The notes: generated from the sequence alone by a model not told the origin. Numbered from the stretch's first letter, positions 33,026-40,661 are shown. The stretch is DNA of 64,000 nucleotides from Streptomyces vietnamensis (GCF_000830005.1 NZ_CP010408.1:222636-286635); one strand, 5' to 3'. Made by a program: numbers and translations.

Positions 33026-33320
33026 CTAGCCGAGGTCGAGGATCTCCCTCGCGGCAAGCCCTCCAGGCACCGGCTTGAGCGGGAGGAACGCAAACGGCCG
33101 GCGCCCACTTCCGCCGAGGCGGGTGGCAAGGGCGCCGGCCAACCGAAAACACACACTCCGGGAGACCCGAGAGGCGTATCTCGCTTCCGAGTGTATCCGT
33201 ACGACGCGCGGTCGCGGTCTCACCCCGCTTGCTGTCGGTGATGTAAGCTTGGTAATGTTTTTTTGTCGATGGGTCGTGGCAGCCCGTCGACACCGAACAC
33301 ACCAACCCCTTGGAGGCTCC
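33026..33320. other. Gene-free stretch with a divergent and a canonical leader module
   Basis: After the last CTAG (33026-33029) comes an 11-bp stem, GGCCGGCGCCC (33096-33106) with GGGCGCCGGCC (33130-33140). Its loop includes GTGGCA and it is followed by ACCGAAAACACACAC, the same downstream box as in the leader modules. It has no gene behind it and looks like a stranded leader. The canonical module follows at 33238. Confidence 0.5.
33238..33300 (+). promoter_or_regulatory. Leader module 1 (promoter + GTGGCA hairpin)
   Basis: GTGATG 33238-33243, then 9 bp, then the -10 TAATGT 33253-33258. The stem TCGATGGG / CCCGTCGA (33266-33273, 33283-33290; one G-U pair) has GTGGCA in its loop. ACCGAACAC follows and the gene starts 30 bp after the hairpin at 33321. 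Confidence 0.8.
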
Positions 33321-33728
33321 ATGTCCTTCGCCACCGGCGCCCCTGCCGACAGCCCGTCCCAGGCCGCGGCTCCCACACCCGTGTGGCCGGCCACCGCGGA
33401 GGCCGCCGAGGCCGAACTCGGCCGGCTCGCCGAGCTCCTGACCGAGGCCGACACCGCCGTCATCCCCGCCGCCGGCGTCCTCGCCATTCCCGACCTCGCC
33501 TACGGCCCGGGCGACACCACCGGCATCCGGGTGCGCACCACCAGCCACCCTCCGCACGCCCTGTACGTCATCGCCGCCGGCGAACTCACCCCGCACACCA
33601 GCGCGGACAGCGTCTTCGCCCACCTCCGCCCGCTCCTCGAGGCCGCGGCCCGCTCCTGCGACGGATGCGGCGCCGAGGCCGGCGTGCCGTGCAACCCGAA
33701 CTGCCAGTCCGACCCCTCGACCACCTGA
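33321..33728 (+). CDS. Hypothetical protein with C-terminal Cys cluster
   Basis: 135 residues from ATG 33321 after TTGGAGG. Pro/Ala-rich start, a helix (AEAELGRLAELLTEADTAVI), a beta part with GIRVRTTSHPPHALYVIAAG, then CDGCGAEAGVPCNPNC, a compact four-Cys cluster probably binding zinc. It is controlled by leader module 1. Confidence 0.75.
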   Translation: MSFATGAPADSPSQAAAPTPVWPATAEAAEAELGRLAELLTEADTAVIPAAGVLAIPDLAYGPGDTTGIRVRTTSHPPHALYVIAAGELTPHTSADSVFAHLRPLLEAAARSCDGCGAEAGVPCNPNCQSDPSTT

Positions 33729-33787
33729 CACACCCCGCCGGCGGGGCGCCGCAAGCGCCCCGCCACCCTGTGATGGAGGAAAAGAAA

Positions 33788-34840
33788 ATGATCCGCGCCG
33801 GACGCCTCGAGTACGTCCAGACCATGGCCGACCTGGCCGACACCCTCGGCAAGAAGCTCACCACCGTCCGCAACCAGAAGCCGTACGCCGCGGAAGGCCA
33901 CCCGGCACCGATCAGCTCGCCCAACTCCCGCGCCCAGCTCTGGGACGCGGAGCAGACCAAGGCCTACTACGCCGGCCAGCCCATCCCCGAGCTGCCCCAG
34001 GTCGACGACAACGAGGACCTCCTGGACCGCCACGAGGCCGCCGAGCTGCTCGGCATCAGCCCCGTGACCTGGAACGGCTACAAGAACGACCCGGACCTGG
34101 TCGACGGTATGGTCCTCGTGCCGGCAGGCCCCAAGGGCACTGAGCACTGGCCCCGCCGCCTGGTCCTCGCGTACAAGAACAAGCGTCCCGGCAGGGCAGC
34201 CGGAGGCGGCCGCCCCGCGGGCAGCGGCGATATGATCCCCCGCGACCAGATCCTGCCGCGGATCGCCGAGCTCCTGGACGCCGACCCCGCCATCACCCTG
34301 GAGACCGTCGCCGAGACTCTGGGCATCGCCAAGTTCCCCACCGCCCAGTCCGGTCTGGCCACCCTGCGCGGCCGGCGCATCGCCGACCTGGTCGAGGCCC
34401 AGCCCGGTCTGGACCCGAAGGCCGCCGCCCTCCAGCTGGGCTACCCCACCATCACCCACCGCGGCGCCATCACGATCGCCGAGCGGGAACTGCACGCCCG
34501 CAGCGCCAAGCCGTACCTGCAGCACACCGCGGACTTCCTGGCTGCGGCCGGCATCGCCCAGCAGGCCCAGGTGGAGATGCGCCAGCCCGACGGAGAGCAC
34601 CTCGCCGCCGCCGTGCCGCTCGAGACCCACCAGCCGGCGCCGGCCCTCGTGTGGGACGAGCGCTTCGGATGGCGGACCGCGACCAGCCGCCGGCACCCCA
34701 TCGGCAAGCCCACCGACACCCCGCCCGAGGGTGAGGGAATCCGCTACCTGGGCACCGGTCTCCGGCCCGATCCCGAAGAGCTCCTCGCCGCCCTGCGCGA
34801 CGGCCGCAAGGGAACCAAGCGTCCCCACACCACGCCCTGA
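33788..34840 (+). CDS. DNA-binding protein with several HTH-like segments (DUF6292-like end)
   Basis: 350 residues from ATG 33788 after GGAGGAAAAG. Several helix-turn-helix-like units are visible: MADLADTLGKKLTTVRNQKP, HEAAELLGISPVTWNGYKND, ITLETVAETLGIAKFPTAQS and PKAAALQLGYPTITHRGAIT. The C-terminus (LVWDERFGWRTATSRRHPIG) resembles DUF6292 proteins. Tandem HTHs reading repeats would suit a plasmid replication or partition protein, or a regulator of the leader modules (inference only). Confidence 0.65.
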   Translation: MIRAGRLEYVQTMADLADTLGKKLTTVRNQKPYAAEGHPAPISSPNSRAQLWDAEQTKAYYAGQPIPELPQVDDNEDLLDRHEAAELLGISPVTWNGYKNDPDLVDGMVLVPAGPKGTEHWPRRLVLAYKNKRPGRAAGGGRPAGSGDMIPRDQILPRIAELLDADPAITLETVAETLGIAKFPTAQSGLATLRGRRIADLVEAQPGLDPKAAALQLGYPTITHRGAITIAERELHARSAKPYLQHTADFLAAAGIAQQAQVEMRQPDGEHLAAAVPLETHQPAPALVWDERFGWRTATSRRHPIGKPTDTPPEGEGIRYLGTGLRPDPEELLAALRDGRKGTKRPHTTP

Positions 34841-34934
34841 ACCGCGCTCCGGTCACCGAGAGGCGGGCGCCGACGCCCGTACGCAATCCGGATCAGACCG
34901 TCAACCACACCCACGCAGCCAAGGAAGGCACAGC

Positions 34935-35744
34935 GTGATCACCAAGCAGCACGACGCCGACGCGTACGGCCAGGAGCTGGCCCGCATCAGCCACCACCAG
35001 CACGAGGCCACGAGCGCGCGGTTCACCGTCTTCCAGGCCCTGGCCGCCGCCGGGATCGGACACGAGCAGGCCGACGACATCGTGTCGAAGCTGGAGGCCG
35101 CGGCGGTGGCCGGCGCCCACACCTGGATCTCCAAGAGCAGCGCCCCGCACGGTTCCGACCCGCGGTTCGAGGACGGCTGGCACGAAGGGGTCCGCGAAGT
35201 CGCCAGCTACCTGCTGCGCATCGCCGACACCACCGCCACCACCGGGCACGGGCGCGCCGCCTCCAGCGCCATGCTGCTCGCCCACGTTCAGCAGCCGGTC
35301 TCCCCCGCCCCGGAGGAAGCGCCGACGGACGAACAGGCCCCGGCGCCACCGCTGGAGGCGAAGGACGTCCTGGCGGCGGCGGAACGCTTCCCGTGGGCCC
35401 TGGCCGCGCCGGACGAGCGCCACTGGCCGGACGGGGAGTTCCTGGACGTCGCCCTGAGCGCGGTGCGCGCCAAGGAACGCGAGGGATACATCGAGCGCCT
35501 GGAGGCGTTCGTGAAGCAGCGCCGCGCCCGCCTGGAGGAGCTGCTGCGCGTGTACGGGCCGGGCAGCATGCCCGCCTCGCAGGGCCGATACGCCCTGATC
35601 GGGCAGCCCGCAACCCTGGTCATCCTGGAGCGGATGGAGACCCACCCGTTCGGTCTGCGCGCCCGGTGGGAGAAGGAACTGGAGACCGTCCTGCTGGACG
35701 ACCTTGAGTTTGCGTGGGGGCCGCGCACCCGCCTCAGCCGGTGA
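34935..35744 (+). CDS. Hypothetical protein with a helical second half
   Basis: 269 residues from GTG 34935. The first half is helical (HHQHEATSARFTVFQALAAA, EQADDIVSKLEAAAVAGAHT). A Pro/Ala linker is followed by a helix pair (AKEREGYIERLEAFVKQRRA) and LVILERMETHPFGLRARWEK. No catalytic motif. It follows the multi-HTH gene in the same direction. Confidence 0.65.
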   Translation: MITKQHDADAYGQELARISHHQHEATSARFTVFQALAAAGIGHEQADDIVSKLEAAAVAGAHTWISKSSAPHGSDPRFEDGWHEGVREVASYLLRIADTTATTGHGRAASSAMLLAHVQQPVSPAPEEAPTDEQAPAPPLEAKDVLAAAERFPWALAAPDERHWPDGEFLDVALSAVRAKEREGYIERLEAFVKQRRARLEELLRVYGPGSMPASQGRYALIGQPATLVILERMETHPFGLRARWEKELETVLLDDLEFAWGPRTRLSR

Positions 35745-35824
35745 GCCGCGTCCTGATCCCTGCAGACCAGGCCGCAGGAGTCCCCTCGTCATCCCGTACC
35801 ACCCAGCCAGAAGGAGAACGCGAC

Positions 35825-36121
35825 ATGGACAAGCTGTTGAGCTTCACCGCAGGGCGCCCGTCCACAGGCAAGAAACCGCTCCCGGACGACGCCAGCACCG
35901 AGGAGTGGACGGGGCAGTTGCGTCGCACCGTGCGGGAGATCGAGATGCGCGAGCAGGACCCCGAGCTGGTCGCCCGCGCGCGGTACAGGCTCTACGCCGA
36001 CCCGCAGCTGCTGCGCTGCCGGCACGCCGACAGCCCGGGCCTCCTCCAGCTTCTGGAGATCGTGGAGAGCCGCGGACCCGCGGTCGACGTCGTGCTGCGT
36101 CAGCCCCTCGACGCCAGCTGA
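35825..36121 (+). CDS. Small helical hypothetical protein
   Basis: 98 residues from ATG 35825 after AGAAGGAG. Helical, acidic and basic mixed (WTGQLRRTVREIEMREQDPE), ending VDVVLRQPLDAS. It ends about 80 bp before repeat cluster 2. Confidence 0.65.
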   Translation: MDKLLSFTAGRPSTGKKPLPDDASTEEWTGQLRRTVREIEMREQDPELVARARYRLYADPQLLRCRHADSPGLLQLLEIVESRGPAVDVVLRQPLDAS

Positions 36122-36182
36122 GGACCTGGCGGACACCGGGCTGTGGCGGCCGCGCCCGCGCCTCCGCCTCAGAGCCGATCGG

Positions 36183-36734
36183 TTACCCAGCTCGCTGAAC
36201 CCGGCTTGCCCACGGCGCCCACAGGCTTGCCCAGACCGGTACACCCAGGGCTTGCCCAAAGAACGGCCAGGCTTGCCCAGCCGCAGCCCGGGGGCGGCAG
36301 GGCAGGCAGACGCTGTGCGGATCGTGCAGGATCGTCGCCCAGCCGACGATGTGCGGCGGCACGCCGAACCCTATGTCGACGTTGCTGAGGAGCCTCGTGG
36401 ACACGCGCATCTTGTACTGGTCGGCGAGCACGTTGCCGACCCGCACTGGCACGTCAGGCTCCGCGACGCCCTCCTGGACGGGGGCGAAGCCGGTGGCGAT
36501 GTCGCCGGGCAGAGGCTCCAGGAACGGCACGATCTTGGCCTGGGCGTCGAAGTCGCCGGCGGCTGCGGCCGCGCGGACCCAGGTGTCGGAGACCGGAATC
36601 GGGGTGCCGCGGTTGCCGCGCCCGGGGCCGCGGCCCTCAGGCCGGCGAATCCGTGGGCCTCCGGCCGGTTCCATCTGCTGGAGGACGCCCGCGCGCAGCC
36701 TGTGGTTCAGTTGGGCTGCGGACCTCCCGTCCAT
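36183..36734 (-). CDS. Hypothetical protein whose 3' end runs through repeat cluster 2
   Basis: 183 residues from ATG 36734. The middle is clearly coding by GC3 (VSDTWVRAAAAAGDFDAQAK, VRVGNVLADQYKMRVSTRLL, VGWATILHDPHSVCLPC). The last 35 codons are made by the GGCTTGCCCA repeats (GQAW, GQALG, WASLW, WASRV) and are probably not native. Either the gene was cut when the repeat region arose or it overlaps it by chance. No family was recognised. Confidence 0.55.
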   Translation of the reverse strand: MDGRSAAQLNHRLRAGVLQQMEPAGGPRIRRPEGRGPGRGNRGTPIPVSDTWVRAAAAAGDFDAQAKIVPFLEPLPGDIATGFAPVQEGVAEPDVPVRVGNVLADQYKMRVSTRLLSNVDIGFGVPPHIVGWATILHDPHSVCLPCRPRAAAGQAWPFFGQALGVPVWASLWAPWASRVQRAG

Positions 36735-37126
36735 CCCCAGCGCCAAGACCTCCGTGCCATTGCCGGCAACCTGTCCCACTCCGACGTCGAGCACTGCGGG
36801 AACTGCGAGACGGCCGTTGTGATCGGGGGCTAGGTGATCGTCTCGCTCGGGCTGTCCTGCCTCGACTGTTACAACGTGATGTCCGGCGAGCCCGGCCGCC
36901 ACGACCTTCGGCACCACTGGCAGGGGTAGCCAGGCGCCGGCCGTCCGGTGCGCTGCGGAGGTGGGCAAGCTCATGTGGACGGGGCCCCGTGACAGTTGCA
37001 CCGGAAGGGGGCTGGAGGGTTGCACGTAGAGGTGCACTAGGAGTTGCACCGGAGGTGTGACCGGGAGTGGGACCCTCCCTTTTTCGATCTTGAGTCTCGT
37101 GCCTGGTCAGGCCCGGTGGGCAAGCC
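36203..37126. repeat. Iteron-like cluster 2 of GGCTTGCCCA
   Basis: Exact GGCTTGCCCA occurs at 36203-36212, 36224-36233, 36249-36258 and 36270-36279, with starts 21, 25 and 21 bp apart (about two helical turns). Inverted copies lie at 36962-36971 (one mismatch) and 37117-37126. The same motif makes cluster 1 at 11097-11263. A plasmid origin, partition or TraB-recognition site are the leading options. Confidence 0.75.
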
Positions 37127-37411
37127 TGATCGCCACGACGACACCTCTTCCTCCGCGATAGCCGGAGGAAGAGGCCTGCTTCTTTTCAGGGCCGGGCCGG
37201 CCTTCACCACTACGGGCCAGCCCAGTTCAGCTCAGACCAATACGGACCGGCCCCAACGGCTCGGTCCGCTCCCCGATCGCTGCCCCAAGTCCGGCGCCGC
37301 CCTGCTGAGCGGCCTGGCCCGGAACGCCGTGTGCGCTCCCGCGCGAAGGCCGTGCCCGGACGTGCCGAAGCGGCCCCGCCGGAAGGCGAGGCCGCTTCGT
37401 GTGGAGCTGGC
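36735..37411. other. Poorly coding stretch with zinc-ribbon gene debris
   Basis: On the plus strand HCGNCETAVVIGG (ending TAG at 36831-36833) is followed in frame by GTG ATC GTC and SCLDCYNVMSGEPGRHDL. The two CxxC pairs would make a zinc ribbon if the TAG were sense, suggesting a decayed gene at about 36750-36930. The rest holds two inverted GGCTTGCCCA copies and no clear gene. Confidence 0.4.
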
Positions 37412-37615
37412 TCAGTGCTGGTCCCAGTCGACGCGACGGCGCTGGGGGAGCGGCGGCTCGATGCCGACGCGCAGCGCCAGCCGGACCGCCGCGCGGTCCC
37501 GCTTGTGCGCCGCCCGCTGGAGCCAAGTCCTGCTGCCGTCCTTCAAGAAGGGGGTCAGCCAGGGCCGCTCCTGGTACTGCAGGTGTGCGGGGCAGTCGTG
37601 GAAGGTACGGGCCAT
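37412..37615 (-). CDS. 67-residue basic hypothetical protein
   Basis: ATG 37615 follows GAGGAG on the minus strand. It reads MARTFHDCPAHLQYQERPWL and a basic helical end (LQRAAHKRDRAAVRLALRVG). Leader module 2, the only minus-strand copy, lies upstream, which supports that this is a real gene. Confidence 0.7.
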   Translation of the reverse strand: MARTFHDCPAHLQYQERPWLTPFLKDGSRTWLQRAAHKRDRAAVRLALRVGIEPPLPQRRRVDWDQH

Positions 37616-37644
37616 CTCGGGGCTCCTCGCTGTGGATTTGTCGT

Positions 37645-37717
37645 AGTGCGTGTTTCGCGGTCGCTGACCGGCTGCCACCGCCGATCAACTGAGACAACTA
37701 TAACCATCACTCATCAC
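37645..37717 (-). promoter_or_regulatory. Leader module 2 (minus strand)
   Basis: Read on the minus strand: GTGATG (37717-37712), 9 bp, TATAGT (37702-37697), then the stem GATCGGC / GCCGGTC (37686-37666, one G-U pair) with loop GGTGGCA, then ACCGCGAAACACGCAC. It drives the 67-residue gene. Together with module 3 it makes a divergent pair about 110 bp apart. Confidence 0.8.
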
Positions 37718-37824
37718 TTTGGTCAAGTGGGGGTGGCGTGACGCCGCCGTCCGGCGCGATGCGGGCGACCGAATGGGTGAACGCGAAATCGGGGCGAGGA
37801 AAAGGCCGTTCCGGCTTCCCGAAA

Positions 37825-37895
37825 GTGATGTGTGTGAGTTATAGTTGTCTTGTTGGTCGGGAGTGGCACCCGGCCAACACCCCCACCGAACTCAC
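37825..37895 (+). promoter_or_regulatory. Leader module 3
   Basis: GTGATG 37825-37830; TATAGT 37840-37845; stem GGTCGGG / CCCGGCC (37855-37861, 37869-37875; one G-U pair) with loop AGTGGCA; then CACCGAACTCACACG. The gene starts at GTG 37915. Confidence 0.85.
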
Positions 37896-37914
37896 ACGCT
37901 CCAGGGAGAAACCC

Positions 37915-38313
37915 GTGTCGAACTCCATGAAGATCACCGCCGGTCAGACCACCACCCGCACCCTGATCGACCTGATCCGCGCCATGGACGGCGAGCGCGC
38001 CACGACCATCACCTACGTCGACAGCAAGGGCGAGGAGTCGGTCCGCACCATCGAGATTCACAACATCCTCACCACCAGCAAGGGCGGCATCATCGTCCGC
38101 GCGATGTGCCGCACCCGGGGCGAGATGCGCACCTTCACCCTGGAGCAGATCAAGGCGTACACCGTCCACCGCATCCGCTTCGTGCTCACCGTCCCGGAGG
38201 AGAAGGCGGGGGAGGCCTTCCCTGTCGCGCACTTCGTGTCCAGCATCGAGCGGATGATCGACCTGGAGCTGGAGCGCGACTACCCGCTCCCCAAGGTGAT
38301 GCTCGCCGCGTAG
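37915..38313 (+). CDS. Stand-alone WYL-like domain protein
   Basis: 132 residues from GTG 37915. The order ATTITYVDSKGEESVRTIEI, then IVRAMCRTRGEMRTFTLEQI follows the WYL fold (I-Y-x-D-x-x-G strand, x-A-x-C-R strand, R-x-F-x-x-x-x-I end). WYL domains bind nucleic acids or nucleotides and regulate CRISPR, phage-defence and stress genes, usually fused to an HTH. Here there is no HTH. It could be the effector-binding half of a regulator acting on the leader modules (inference). Confidence 0.6.
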   Translation: MSNSMKITAGQTTTRTLIDLIRAMDGERATTITYVDSKGEESVRTIEIHNILTTSKGGIIVRAMCRTRGEMRTFTLEQIKAYTVHRIRFVLTVPEEKAGEAFPVAHFVSSIERMIDLELERDYPLPKVMLAA

Positions 38314-38319
38314 GCGAGC

Positions 38320-38347
38320 GGGGGCCCGCCCTGCCGGGCGGGCCCCC
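38320..38347. terminator. Hairpin terminator after the WYL-like gene
   Basis: GGGGGCCCGCCC pairs perfectly with GGGCGGGCCCCC across TGCC, 7 bp after the stop codon. Confidence 0.75.
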
Positions 38348-38415
38348 ACCGCCGTGCCCCTCCACCGGGGGCCGAACCCCGGCCCCCGGTCACCCACTCG
38401 CAAAAGGAACCGAGG

Positions 38416-38562
38416 ATGACCCAGCGCGACGCGCAGCACGAGACGACCGTCTGCCCCGGATGGGGCGAGCCGTGCGGCAACGAGACCGCCGAGAACGCCG
38501 ATCTCTGCCCCGACTGCTTCATGGCGCGACTGGACGTGCAGTCCCCCAGGATCCCCCTCTAG
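38416..38562 (+). CDS. 48-residue Cys-rich miniprotein
   Basis: ATG 38416 follows AAAAGGAACCGAGG. The sequence MTQRDAQHETTVCPGWGEPC, then CPDCFMARLDV, gives four Cys in a zinc-ribbon pattern. It was too short for routine gene calling. It lies between the WYL-like gene and the next Cys-containing gene in the same direction. Confidence 0.6.
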   Translation: MTQRDAQHETTVCPGWGEPCGNETAENADLCPDCFMARLDVQSPRIPL

Positions 38563-38697
38563 ACCCTCGTCCGCGCCGGGCGGACGGCGCCCCCCGCCCG
38601 CCCGGCCCCGACACCTCTCCCGCTGCGCCCCTTGCCACGCCCGGCCCACCCCGCCCCCGCCCGGGGCGATCCACCCTCTTCCGACCCTGGAGGCCCC

Positions 38698-39255
38698 ATG
38701 CCCGCTGCCGACTCGTACGAATGGCGAACCGCCCCTTGCCCCGAGTGCGCGGATCCCGCCGCCCGCCTCGTGCCCGGTGACAGCGACCGCGCCGACATCC
38801 TGCTGTGCGCCCGCTGCCCCGCACACGGGCGCCTTCCGTACCGCGACCCTGCCGACATCCGCGCGCGCCTCCCGCTCGGCGTCGTGCTCGCCATGCGCGG
38901 CGGGGCGCTGCGCATCGGCGCCCCGGCCGCGCCGCACAGCCTCAACGCCTACACGCGTTCGGTCGTGACGCTGGCCACGGAACACGGGCTCCTTCCCGTG
39001 TGGCGCCCCTCCGCCCGGCGCCACTACGTGACCCTGGCCGCGCCCGGCCCCGAGGGTGCATGGGGGTGGATGGAGGTGGGCGCCCGCTCTGGGAAGATCC
39101 TGCGCGCCACCGTCCACCCGCACGGGCGCAGTGCGCCCGGGGTCCGTGCCGCCGGGCCGCGCGCCGTCCGTCAGCTGGTGGCCAGCCTCTCCGTCCCGGG
39201 CTCGGCGGCCGGTTGCGGAGCGGTTGCTCCGGGCGCTGCGGAGGCTTCTCGCTGA
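38698..39255 (+). CDS. Hypothetical protein with N-terminal zinc ribbon
   Basis: 185 residues from ATG 38698 after CTGGAGG. Near the start CPEC (about 14-17) and CARC (about 37-40) make a zinc ribbon. A domain with GVVLAMRGGALRIGAPAAPH and an Arg/Ala-rich end follow. No family was recognised. It ends before leader module 4. Confidence 0.65.
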   Translation: MPAADSYEWRTAPCPECADPAARLVPGDSDRADILLCARCPAHGRLPYRDPADIRARLPLGVVLAMRGGALRIGAPAAPHSLNAYTRSVVTLATEHGLLPVWRPSARRHYVTLAAPGPEGAWGWMEVGARSGKILRATVHPHGRSAPGVRAAGPRAVRQLVASLSVPGSAAGCGAVAPGAAEASR

Positions 39256-39372
39256 CCCCTCCGGGCAACGCCGGCCCTCGCGGCCGGCGGGGTCCCGGCG
39301 GGTGGTGGCCGGCGGCCGTTCCCGACACGGAAATCTGACGGGCAATCAGATGGAGGGGATGGGGTTGTGAGG

Positions 39373-39445
39373 GTGATGAAAGATGGGTATAGTTTTCTCA
39401 TCGGGATGGGGTCCCGATGCGGCAGTGGCAGCCGCACACCGAAAA
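39373..39445 (+). promoter_or_regulatory. Leader module 4 (double hairpin)
   Basis: GTGATG 39373-39378; TATAGT 39388-39393. An extra hairpin (CATCGGGA / TCCCGATG) is inserted before the usual one, TGCGGC / GCCGCA (39418-39423, 39431-39436) with loop AGTGGCA. CACCGAAAACGCACC follows. The gene starts at GTG 39468. Confidence 0.8.
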
Positions 39446-39467
39446 CGCACCACCCAAGGAGAGCCTC

Positions 39468-40040
39468 GTGAACACTTCCCGCGCCGCGTACGCCGTCATC
39501 GACACCGCCCGCCGCCTGTGCCCCGGGGCTACGACCGTGGACGTCTACAACTACGGCGGAACCACGCGCCTGGACGTCTTCAAGGCAGACGCCGAGTACG
39601 ACCGGACGCTCCCGGGCTTCACCGTCGGCTCTGTCCGTGCGGCCCTGGACGGCGCCGCCGAGGCGTACGCGACTCGGGCCTTCGGCCCCCGCTCCGCCTG
39701 GCCCAAGCACTTCACCATTACCCACACCGGGCCCCTCGACGTCGCCGACGCCGACCGCACCGTCGGGGACCATGTCTTCAACGGCCGCGTCTGGACCGGC
39801 GTCGGCGAGCAGGCTGTCCAGGCAGCACACGATGTGCTCGACTACCGCCGCGAGATGGGCCGATCCGAGCTCATGCGCGTGGTCTTCGGATTCCAGTACG
39901 ACATGGCGGCCCGGAATCTGGAGCTGGCCACCGGCGCCCCGAAGGGGTACCGCCTCTTCGCCCTTGCCCGCTCCATCGTCAAGCACAACCCGGTGAGCCC
40001 CCGCTCCGCCTGGGTCGCGGCTGGCGCTGTCACCCGATAG
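39468..40040 (+). CDS. Hypothetical protein
   Basis: 190 residues from GTG 39468 after AAGGAGAG. AYAVIDTARRLCPGATTVDV and a beta part (FTITHTGPLDVADADRTVGD) are followed by helices. The ITHTG strand recurs in the 42705 protein (WTITHTGLPEGRWFLRVEAP), so the two may share a small domain. Function unknown. Confidence 0.7.
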   Translation: MNTSRAAYAVIDTARRLCPGATTVDVYNYGGTTRLDVFKADAEYDRTLPGFTVGSVRAALDGAAEAYATRAFGPRSAWPKHFTITHTGPLDVADADRTVGDHVFNGRVWTGVGEQAVQAAHDVLDYRREMGRSELMRVVFGFQYDMAARNLELATGAPKGYRLFALARSIVKHNPVSPRSAWVAAGAVTR

Positions 40041-40203
40041 CCGCTCCTCTCCGGCCCGGGCCGCTGATCCACGCGCGCCCGGGCCCTCCAGGGGGGCGGC
40101 CCCCAGAGCGGGGGCCTTCGGCATCGCCGCCCCCGCCCGCCCGTCCACCAGCGCCCCGGCCCTGCAGCACGTCCACCCGGGCTCGGGCGCGCCTCAGCGC
40201 CTC

Positions 40204-40235
40204 GCGGCAGTGGCAGCCGCACCACCGAACACGCA
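40204..40235 (+). promoter_or_regulatory. Leader module 5 (hairpin only, no promoter)
   Basis: Stem GCGGC / GCCGC with loop AGTGGCA at 40204-40220, followed by CACCGAACACGCACC. There is no TATAGT promoter. It lies 163 bp after the previous gene and 30 bp before GTG 40251, so it acts inside a transcript. Confidence 0.75.
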
Positions 40236-40250
40236 CCCCGGAAAGGGGCC

Positions 40251-40584
40251 GTGTTGCACCCTCCCGCGCATCACCTGTACCTCCCCGCCCCGTCGCGTGG
40301 CTCCGGCTCCCGGCGCAGGACGGTCCTTGATCCGGCGCGCCCACTGCCTGGACGACCCCGAAGGCCTGCCGCACGTCGAGGCGTTCGTCGTGGCCGTACC
40401 TGCGGGCGTCGCGGACAAACAGCGGCCGGGGTTCGAGGAGCGCTGGAAGGAGCACACCGAGGAGGGGTCGGTCTTCCGGCCGCTGCGCGGGCTGCCCGAG
40501 CCGGCCCCGCGCAAGAGGTCGGCCGGCGGTCCGGCGCCGCTGCACCGGGCCAGGGGCGTCGGGGGCGTACTTCTGGGCGCGTGA
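40251..40584 (+). CDS. Small hypothetical protein with a probable frameshift
   Basis: GTG 40251 has GGAAAGGGG upstream and the expected distance from module 5. It reads MLHPPAHHLYLPAPSRGSGS with good GC3 to about 40320. Coding bias then moves to the frame LIRRAHCLDDPEGLPHVEAF and ends RGVGGVLLGA at 40584. A one-base indel near 40325 is likely. Translation could otherwise begin at TTG 40327. Function unknown. Confidence 0.5.
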
Positions 40585-40600
40585 CTCACCTCCTTGTGTG

Positions 40601-40661
40601 GTGATGAATAGCATGTATAGTTGTCTTGATGGTCGGCGGTGGCAGCCGACCACCCGGAAAC
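40601..40661 (+). promoter_or_regulatory. Leader module 6 (closest to consensus)
   Basis: GTGATGAAT at 40601; TATAGT 40616-40621; stem GGTCGGC / GCCGACC (40631-40637, 40645-40651), loop GGTGGCA; then ACCCGGAAACGC. The gene starts at ATG 40682. Confidence 0.88.
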
